The notes under the pieces were generated by a model that did not search any database, was not told the origin of the DNA, and worked only from the letters and a program-made list of their open reading frames with translations. Positions 57,983 through 64,000 of a stretch of DNA of 64,000 nt are shown here, one piece after another (the stretch's first letter is position 1; the number at the start of each line of letters is the position of its first letter). The translations under genes and the position numbers were made by a program. Source of the DNA: Aquisediminimonas profunda (GTDB lineage Bacteria > Pseudomonadota > Alphaproteobacteria > Sphingomonadales > Sphingomonadaceae); assembly GCF_019443285.1 (NCBI RefSeq), contig NZ_CP080327.1:2228001-2292000 (forward strand). The letters run 5' to 3'.

Positions 57983-59893
57983 ATGAATAGTCCTGTCGCG
58001 TCCGACGACTCGCAGGAAGAGTCGCAAGCCCACCACGCTGGCGGGTCGCTCGCCAAGCTTGTTGTGGGCGCGGTAGGTGTGGTGTTCGGAGACATCGGCA
58101 CCAGCCCGATCTATGCGTTTCGTGAAACCTTTGTTGGTCATCATCGTCTAATTGTCGATCAAGCCCATATTTATGGGGTTCTGAGCCTGATTTTCTGGTC
58201 GATGATGATTGTGGTGACGTTCAAATATGTAACGATCATCATGCGGGCCGATAACAAGGGCGAAGGCGGGAGTCTGGCGCTTCTTGCGCTGATCAACCGC
58301 CATAGCGAAGGGGCGCGCTGGTCTGCGCCAATTGTCCTGCTTGGGGTGTTTGCAACTGCGCTCTTTTACGGGGACAGCATGATCACGCCAGCGATGTCAG
58401 TTCTTTCGGCTTCGGAGGGTCTTGCCGTCGTCAATAGCGGTTTCGGGCCGTGGGTCGTGCCCTTGTCTGTTGGCATTCTGGTCGGTCTTTTCACAATCCA
58501 GTCGCGCGGAACAGCAATTGTCGGAGCGTTTTTCGGTCCAATCATGCTGCTATATTTTGGTGTGATTGCGGTTCTGGGGACGATACAGATCATTGGAAAC
58601 CCTAGCATAGCATGGGCCCTCAACCCATACCATGCCGTTGCCTTTTTCCTTTATGATCCGACCCGCGCGTTTCTGGCGCTCGGTTCAGTTGTCCTCGCAA
58701 TCACTGGGGCGGAAGCGCTCTATGCTGATATGGGGCATTTCGGTCGCAAGCCAATTGGTATTTCCTGGCTGTTTTTCGTGATGCCAGCCTTGATGCTCAA
58801 TTATCTCGGGCAGGGTGCAATGATCGTCGCCAATCCTGCGGCGATTGTGAATCCCTTCTTCCTGCTCGCGCCCGACTCCATCAGGATTTTTCTAGTGCTT
58901 TTGGCCATGCTTGCCTCAATCATTGCAAGCCAGGCCGTCATTTCGGGAGCCTTTTCGCTCACCCAACAGGCCATCCAACTCGGCTTCATCCCGCGCATGA
59001 GAATCCTGCACACAAGCGAAAGCGCGGCAGGGCAGATCTACATTCCGTTCATCAATTGGGCCCTGATGTCCATGGTGCTGCTGCTTGTTCTGTTTTTCCG
59101 GACGTCGAGTAATCTTGGTGCGGCCTATGGGATCGCTGTGACAGGGGCCGTCTTCATCGATTCTTGCCTCTTGTCCGTCGTCCTTTTCAGTCTCTGGAAA
59201 TGGAACAAGGTCCTGTCCGTTGCGGTGCTTGCAATATTCTTCACGGTCGACACGGCGTACCTCGCATCCAACCTGACAAAGATTCCGGATGGTGGCTGGT
59301 TCCCGCTGTTGATTGGCCTCATTATCTTCACATTGCTGACCACATGGGCCCGCGGACGCAAGCTGATGATGGAGCGGCTTCGCGAAGCTGCCATGCCAAT
59401 CAAGGTTTTTATCAATTCTGCTGCGACGTCAGCCGCACGAGTCCCCGGGACGGCTGTCTTCATGACGTCAGCGGCCGAGGGCGTCCCGCACGCATTGCTG
59501 CACAATCTGAAGCACAACAAGGTGCTGCATGAGCGCGTGATCCTGCTGACTGTGAAGATCCCGGACGTGCCTTTTGTCGATCCGGACAATCGGTGCAAGA
59601 TGGAAGATCTGGGGCAGGGTTTCCATCGGCTTGTCCTCAAATACGGATTTATGGAAGAGCCTGACGTGCCCGCCGCTTTGGGTTCAATCACCAATTGCGG
59701 ACCGGCCTTCAAGATGATGGACACAAGCTTCTTCCTCGCGCGGCAGACGCTGTTGGCGTCTTCGCGGCCGGGTATGGCGATCTGGCGCGAAAAGCTGTTC
59801 TCCTGGATGTTGAGGAACGCGGAAAGCGCCATGGAATTCTTCCGCCTGCCGACGAATCGTGTCGTTGAACTCGGCAGTCAGGTTGAGATTTGA
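57983..59893 (+). CDS. kup: Low-affinity potassium transporter Kup
   Basis: 636 residues with about 12 membrane helices and a hydrophilic C-terminus. The Kup family start [17 protein letters not shown], then [16 protein letters not shown] and [17 protein letters not shown], are clear. It takes up K+ with protons. The gene lies 111 bases after ccmI; the gap includes a region of no clear function. Confidence 0.96.
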   Translation: MNSPVASDDSQEESQAHHAGGSLAKLVVGAVGVVFGDIGTSPIYAFRETFVGHHRLIVDQAHIYGVLSLIFWSMMIVVTFKYVTIIMRADNKGEGGSLALLALINRHSEGARWSAPIVLLGVFATALFYGDSMITPAMSVLSASEGLAVVNSGFGPWVVPLSVGILVGLFTIQSRGTAIVGAFFGPIMLLYFGVIAVLGTIQIIGNPSIAWALNPYHAVAFFLYDPTRAFLALGSVVLAITGAEALYADMGHFGRKPIGISWLFFVMPALMLNYLGQGAMIVANPAAIVNPFFLLAPDSIRIFLVLLAMLASIIASQAVISGAFSLTQQAIQLGFIPRMRILHTSESAAGQIYIPFINWALMSMVLLLVLFFRTSSNLGAAYGIAVTGAVFIDSCLLSVVLFSLWKWNKVLSVAVLAIFFTVDTAYLASNLTKIPDGGWFPLLIGLIIFTLLTTWARGRKLMMERLREAAMPIKVFINSAATSAARVPGTAVFMTSAAEGVPHALLHNLKHNKVLHERVILLTVKIPDVPFVDPDNRCKMEDLGQGFHRLVLKYGFMEEPDVPAALGSITNCGPAFKMMDTSFFLARQTLLASSRPGMAIWREKLFSWMLRNAESAMEFFRLPTNRVVELGSQVEI

Positions 59894-59942
59894 GTCGGTT
59901 GACGGGTATTGCGCCTCTGCTATAGGCGCGCTTCCCGGAAAG

Positions 59943-60019
59943 GGCGGAGTAGCTCAGCTGGTTAGAGCAGCGGAATCATAATCCGCGTGTCGGGGGTTCG
60001 AGTCCCTCCTCCGCTACCA
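59943..60019 (+). tRNA. tRNA-Met (CAU), elongator type
   Basis: The 77-base sequence has acceptor stem GGCGGAG/CTCCGCT (one G-U), D arm with CTGGTTAGAGC, anticodon stem GCGGA with loop ATCATAA (anticodon CAT), a T arm GGTTCGAGTCC and an encoded CCA. It lacks the C1-A72 mismatch of initiator tRNA. A CAT anticodon could also be tRNA-Ile2, but the stem sequence resembles elongator Met. Confidence 0.9.
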
Positions 60020-60212
60020 TTCTTCCTTGGTTTCAAGTTTCTCTCACAGCGCGATCATGCTGATCAAGCAAAGCCGCTCGTGTTGCGACTTTTGTCGCCC
60101 AACCCGTTTCGGGGTGGCTCGGCCTGACTGCCTATCTTAACTGCGAGTGTAACTTGGGCCTGCCTGCCCTAGGAAATGCCAGGTTAGCGCACGCAACGGC
60201 AGGAGGCATTGC

Positions 60213-60986
60213 ATGGGAATTCTGGATAGATTCCGGCTGGACGGCGAGGTCGCGGTTGTAACGGGCGCGGGCAAGGGAATTGGCCGCGCTATTGCGATCG
60301 GATTGGCCGAGGCCGGCGCAGATGTTGCTGTGGCTTCGCGGACCCAGTCTGATCTTGATAACGTCGCTTCCGAAATCGAAGCGCTCGGCCGCCGTGCTTT
60401 TGCTCTTGCAACGGACGCGACTGATCTTGCCGCGCTTGAGCGCTTGGCCGATGAGACGATCGCCCAATTCGGCAAAATGACGATCTGGGTCAATAATGCC
60501 GGAGGCATTCCGGACGGGACGCCGCGGTACCTGACCCGCACATCGGAAGAGAATTTCGACGCGCAGATTGCACTCAATCTGAAGGCAGTGTGGATGGGTT
60601 CGACCGTCGCTGCACGCCGGATGGCGGAAGCGGGAGGCTCGATCATCAATATTTCCTCCCGTTCGTCCTTTGGACCGCAGGTCAAGAACGGACCCTATGG
60701 CGCCGCGAAGGCGGCTGTGAACAGCCTTACAACCACTCTGGCAGTAGAGGTCGCGCCAAAGATCAGGGTCAACGCAGTGGCACCCGGTCCAGTCCCAACC
60801 GAGAACTTTGATGACTGCATGGGGACTGACACTGACGAAAAGCGCGCACGGTTGCTTGAGATGATCGGCATCCCACTCGGTCGTTATGGTGAGCCGGAGG
60901 ATATCGCGGCTGCGGTCGTCTTTATGGCTTCGCCTGCAGCCAGCTGGGTCACGGGTCAGTGCCTTTTTGTTACCGGTGGTCGATAA
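60213..60986 (+). CDS. Short-chain dehydrogenase/reductase
   Basis: 257 residues. The classical SDR pattern is complete: cofactor motif TGAGKGIG (17-24), NNAG (about 95-98), the catalytic Ser in NISSRSS and the Tyr-x3-Lys in PYGAAK. An Arg in VASRTQS after the second strand suggests NADP. The substrate is not known. GGAGG 6 bases upstream supports the start. Confidence 0.92.
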   Translation: MGILDRFRLDGEVAVVTGAGKGIGRAIAIGLAEAGADVAVASRTQSDLDNVASEIEALGRRAFALATDATDLAALERLADETIAQFGKMTIWVNNAGGIPDGTPRYLTRTSEENFDAQIALNLKAVWMGSTVAARRMAEAGGSIINISSRSSFGPQVKNGPYGAAKAAVNSLTTTLAVEVAPKIRVNAVAPGPVPTENFDDCMGTDTDEKRARLLEMIGIPLGRYGEPEDIAAAVVFMASPAASWVTGQCLFVTGGR

Positions 60987-61038
60987 GAGGGGGGCAGGGC
61001 TTATTTCTGTTGCGCAGCGGTTTCTGCCGCATGCCGGA

Positions 61039-61920
61039 TCATTCCGGATGCAACTTTGAGATTGCTGCGCTCATTGCGTTGTAGGTAAACGTTGCTTCAA
61101 TCTGCGCCGGGTCGACATGTGCCGCAAACAAGATGCCGATCGTTCGTTTCAATGCAAATCCCGCCAGGCGCGGCATAGCAATCTCCGGGCATGCAAATGA
61201 CATCGGCATCACAGTTATGCCGAGGCCAGAGCGGACATAGGCCAAAGCGCGGTCATCGTTGTTGGTCTTCGCCGCGAAAAAGGGACGAACGCCGCGCGAT
61301 GTAAAGTGGCGACTGGTCTCGGACAGCGCTTCACAATTGCGTCGCGCGATCATGACATTGTCTGCCAATGCTTCCGCAGCAATCACCTCTTCTTGTGCAA
61401 GTGAATGGTCGAGGCCCATCGCCAGAGCATAGCCTTCAGTGAACAGCGGTCGTGACACGAACCTGTCATTATCGTCCCGGACAATGGTCAGTGCCATATC
61501 AATCCGACCGCGACTCAGCTGCTCGAGCAAGTCGCGTTCACGCGCTTCGACAAATTCGACCCTTTCGGTTTCGATGAAGGGCTGAAACTCCTTTACTAAC
61601 ATTTCATGCCAACGCGTTGGAATCGTGCTGAGAATCCCAAGGTGAATCGTGGTTTGAGCAGCAGTGTCGGCCACCGAGCGCTCTGCTTCGGCAAAGTCCG
61701 CTTCAATCCGGCGCGCGTGAACGGCAAAGTGTGCCCCGGAAACCGTCAGTTCAACGCGCTTGCTCGTGCGTTGAAACAGTTTCCTGCCCAGAAGCCTTTC
61801 CAATTTGGCAATGCCGACCGAAAGTGTCGGCTGGGAAACATTACACTGAGCTGCGGCCTTGGAGAAATTCCCATGGTCGATCACAGCGAGGAAATATCGG
61901 ATGGTATAACGGTCAATCAT
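61039..61920 (-). CDS. LysR-family transcription regulator
   Basis: 293 residues. The N-terminal winged helix-turn-helix (about 1-60) has NFSKAAAQCNVSQPTLSVGI and the EKLLGRKLFQR-type end; the rest is a periplasmic-binding-like sensor. It is divergent from the leucine-degradation genes at 62012 and probably controls them. A perfect palindrome of the LysR T-N11-A kind abuts its own start codon. Confidence 0.93.
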   Translation of the reverse strand: MIDRYTIRYFLAVIDHGNFSKAAAQCNVSQPTLSVGIAKLERLLGRKLFQRTSKRVELTVSGAHFAVHARRIEADFAEAERSVADTAAQTTIHLGILSTIPTRWHEMLVKEFQPFIETERVEFVEARERDLLEQLSRGRIDMALTIVRDDNDRFVSRPLFTEGYALAMGLDHSLAQEEVIAAEALADNVMIARRNCEALSETSRHFTSRGVRPFFAAKTNNDDRALAYVRSGLGITVMPMSFACPEIAMPRLAGFALKRTIGILFAAHVDPAQIEATFTYNAMSAAISKLHPE

Positions 61921-61933
61921 AGATAGTATCTAT
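61919..61933. promoter_or_regulatory. LysR-type operator palindrome
   Basis: ATAGATA-G-TATCTAT is a perfect 15-base dyad that contains T-N11-A. It overlaps the lysR start codon (CAT at 61918-61920 on the plus strand) and lies about 80 bases before ivd. This fits an autoregulatory and divergent-promoter site. Confidence 0.6.
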
Positions 61934-62011
61934 CCTATTGCCCAACTTATTTCAATTTTTCATCGCCATGCCAATGGTGTATGCAGGTGCCGATAGGTGG
62001 AGAATTGCCTG

Positions 62012-63169
62012 ATGATGATGCAGATGGACTTCGCGCTCGGCGAAAATGCCAACATGATCCGCGAAAGCACGGCTCGTTTTGCCAATGAGAAGATCATGCC
62101 GCTGGCCGCAGAAATCGATGCAAGGGACTGGTTTCCACGCGAGGAACTTTGGCCCGCCATGGGAGCGCTCGGTCTCCACGGTATCACGGTTGAAGAGGAG
62201 CACGGCGGCCTCGGCCTCGGTTATCTGGAGCATGTTGTTGCGGTCGAGGAGGTGTCTCGCGCCTCCGCCTCGATCGGCTTGTCCTATGGCGCGCATTCCA
62301 ATCTGTGTGTCAACCAGATCAGGCGCTGGGGCAATCCTGAGCAGAAGGCGAAATTCCTGCCCAAGCTGATTTCCGGCGAGCATGTCGGCAGCCTTGCGAT
62401 GTCTGAAGCAGGCGCAGGATCCGACGTTGTTTCCATGAAGCTCCGCGCCGACCGGGTGGATGGCGGTTGGCGCCTGAACGGCACAAAATTCTGGATCACC
62501 AATTCCGCCTATGCCGATACGCTGGTGGTCTATGCCAAGACCGCGCCTGAGAGTGGATCGCGCGGCATCACGGCCTTCCTGATCGAAAAGGACATGCCGG
62601 GTTTCAGCATTGGCCAGAAGATCGACAAGATGGGGATGCGTGGTTCCCCGACGGCTGAACTGGTGTTCGATGATTGCTTCGTGCCCGAGGAGAATGTGAT
62701 GGGGCCGCTCCATGGTGGAGTCGGGGTCCTGATGTCAGGCCTCGATTATGAACGGTGCGTCCTCTCAGGCATCGGCCTTGGCATCATGCAGGCCTGTCTA
62801 GATGTTGTTGTGCCTTATGTGCGGGAGCGCAAACAATTCGGCGTGCCCGTCGGTTCCTTTCAGCTGATGCAGGCAAAGGTTGCCGACATGTATGTCGCGC
62901 TCAATTCTGCACGGGCCTATGTCTATGCAGTTGCCCAGGCCTGTGATCGCGGGGAGACGACGCGATTTGACGCGGCAGGGGCAGTGCTGTTGTCGTCCGA
63001 AAACGGTGTCAAGGTTGCGCTGGAAGCGGTGCAGGCATTGGGGGGGGCAGGCTATACAAAGGACTGGCCGGTCGAGCGCTTCCTGCGCGATTCAAAGCTC
63101 ATGGACATCGGCGCCGGGACGAATGAAATCCGCCGGATGCTGATTGGGCGGGAGTTGATTGGGGCATGA
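62012..63169 (+). CDS. ivd: Isovaleryl-CoA dehydrogenase
   Basis: 385 residues from ATG 62012, with GGTGGAG 9 bases upstream. Acyl-CoA dehydrogenase fold: [14 protein letters not shown] for flavin, WITNSAYAD, and the catalytic Glu in [11 protein letters not shown], the position used by isovaleryl-CoA dehydrogenases. The next gene, a methylcrotonyl-CoA carboxylase subunit, acts on its product, which supports the substrate. The stop overlaps the next start (ATGA). Confidence 0.95.
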   Translation: MMMQMDFALGENANMIRESTARFANEKIMPLAAEIDARDWFPREELWPAMGALGLHGITVEEEHGGLGLGYLEHVVAVEEVSRASASIGLSYGAHSNLCVNQIRRWGNPEQKAKFLPKLISGEHVGSLAMSEAGAGSDVVSMKLRADRVDGGWRLNGTKFWITNSAYADTLVVYAKTAPESGSRGITAFLIEKDMPGFSIGQKIDKMGMRGSPTAELVFDDCFVPEENVMGPLHGGVGVLMSGLDYERCVLSGIGLGIMQACLDVVVPYVRERKQFGVPVGSFQLMQAKVADMYVALNSARAYVYAVAQACDRGETTRFDAAGAVLLSSENGVKVALEAVQALGGAGYTKDWPVERFLRDSKLMDIGAGTNEIRRMLIGRELIGA

Positions 63170-64000
63170 GCGCGCCTGTTCTTGAAAACAATGTGCAGCA
63201 GGCAAGCGACGCATTCATTCGATTTCATGCGAAGAACCGGCAGTTGCGCGACGAGCTTCGCGCGCGTGTTGCCCAGGCCGCATTGGGTGGCGATGAAAAA
63301 TCTCGCGAGCGGCACGTGTCCCGCGGCAAGCTGCTTCCGCGCGACCGCGTGGAGCGACTGCTCGATGCGGGTTCGCCTTTGCTCGAAATTGGCCAGCTCG
63401 CCGCCAACGGCCTTTACAATGACGAGGTGCCGGGCGCTGGCATCATAACGGCAATTGGCAGGGTGTCCGGTCGCCAGTGCATGATCTTTGCCAATGATGC
63501 GACGGTCAAGGGCGGCACCTATTTCCCGATGACGGTCAAGAAGCATTTGCGGGCGCAGGAGATTGCTCAGGACAATCGGCTGCCCTGTATCTATCTGGTT
63601 GATAGCGGCGGTGCGAACCTGCCCAATCAGGCCGAAGTTTTTCCTGATCGGGATCACTTTGGCCGGTTCTTCTACAATCAGGCAAACATGTCCGCGCTTG
63701 GCATTCCACAGATTGCCTGTGTGATGGGCAGCTGCACAGCGGGCGGAGCCTATGTGCCTGCCATGTCAGACGAAAGCGTCATTGTCCGCAATCAGGGCAC
63801 CATTTTCCTCGCCGGGCCGCCATTGGTGCAGGCAGCGACCGGCGAAGTCATTTCAGCCGAAGATCTTGGCGGTGGCGATCTACATGCGCGCAAATCGGGC
63901 GTTGTCGACCATCTCGCCGAGAATGACGATCATGCGCTGAGTATTGTTCGCGATATCGTGTCAACGCTGCAGCCCGCGTCGTCGCTCAACCCGGACCTGC
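63166..64000 (+). CDS. Methylcrotonyl-CoA carboxylase beta subunit (cut by window edge)
   Basis: The first 278 codons are present and open to the window end. The N-terminus, the block [18 protein letters not shown] and [20 protein letters not shown] mark the carboxyltransferase subunit of acyl-CoA carboxylases; the last of these and the neighbour ivd point to methylcrotonyl-CoA (liuB/mccB). It carboxylates 3-methylcrotonyl-CoA in leucine breakdown. The biotin subunit should follow outside the window. Confidence 0.93.
   Translation, partial: MSAPVLENNVQQASDAFIRFHAKNRQLRDELRARVAQAALGGDEKSRERHVSRGKLLPRDRVERLLDAGSPLLEIGQLAANGLYNDEVPGAGIITAIGRVSGRQCMIFANDATVKGGTYFPMTVKKHLRAQEIAQDNRLPCIYLVDSGGANLPNQAEVFPDRDHFGRFFYNQANMSALGIPQIACVMGSCTAGGAYVPAMSDESVIVRNQGTIFLAGPPLVQAATGEVISAEDLGGGDLHARKSGVVDHLAENDDHALSIVRDIVSTLQPASSLNPDL

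Overview
The window is a 64 kb stretch of chromosome from an alphaproteobacterium, most likely a member of the Sphingomonadales. The signs are a HdaA-type replication regulator next to polyphosphate kinase, a DksA with only one of its four zinc-finger cysteines, a pyruvate dehydrogenase E1-beta that carries its own lipoyl domain, and a Tad pilus locus of the cpa type. The genus cannot be fixed from this sequence alone. Gene density is high and almost all of it is core chromosome. No insertion sequence, prophage, CRISPR array or integrase was seen.

Region 1 (1-15965): after the 5' end of a membrane protein on the minus strand and an AT-rich regulatory stretch comes a complete Tad/Flp pilus locus. 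It holds two near-identical Flp pilin genes, each followed by a hairpin, then cpaB, the secretin cpaC, a small lipoprotein, a TadG-like and two TadE-like pseudopilins, cpaE, the ATPase cpaF, platform genes tadB and tadC, two TPR genes and the prepilin peptidase cpaA. Nearly every junction overlaps or is only a few bases long. A LuxR-type response regulator and a HisKA_3 histidine kinase follow on the opposite strand.

Region 2 (16300-33300): tRNA-Lys, folK, agmatine-to-putrescine genes (aguA, aguB), ndk, a hisN-like phosphatase, purM and a purN fused to a YjbR-like domain, a DUF2066-like protein, hdaA, ppk1, ppx, rnd, aspS, a hydrolase and a PPK2 kinase. Three polyphosphate enzymes thus lie within 8.5 kb. 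ppx has no ATG, GTG or TTG upstream of its conserved N-terminus; the best candidate start is an ATA that overlaps the ppk1 stop.

Region 3 (33300-43000): a five-gene minus-strand operon of greB and four small membrane or YqjD-like proteins, then eno, ftsB, pdhA and pdhB. A second, detached set of pilus-type genes (two TadE-like, one TadG-like with a von Willebrand A domain) follows and has no motor genes of its own.

Region 4 (43000-53050): a short squalene/phytoene-synthase-family protein, an EF-hand protein, trmFO, a YhhN-family protein, a DUF952 protein, gyrA, a secreted TPR protein, dksA, a small lipoprotein, tRNA-His and a leucine/phenylalanine-type dehydrogenase.

Region 5 (53050-64000): a cytochrome c maturation operon ccmCDEFGHI, including the 39-residue ccmD, then the potassium transporter kup, tRNA-Met, an SDR oxidoreductase and the start of a leucine-degradation operon (LysR regulator, isovaleryl-CoA dehydrogenase, methylcrotonyl-CoA carboxylase beta subunit) that runs off the end of the window.
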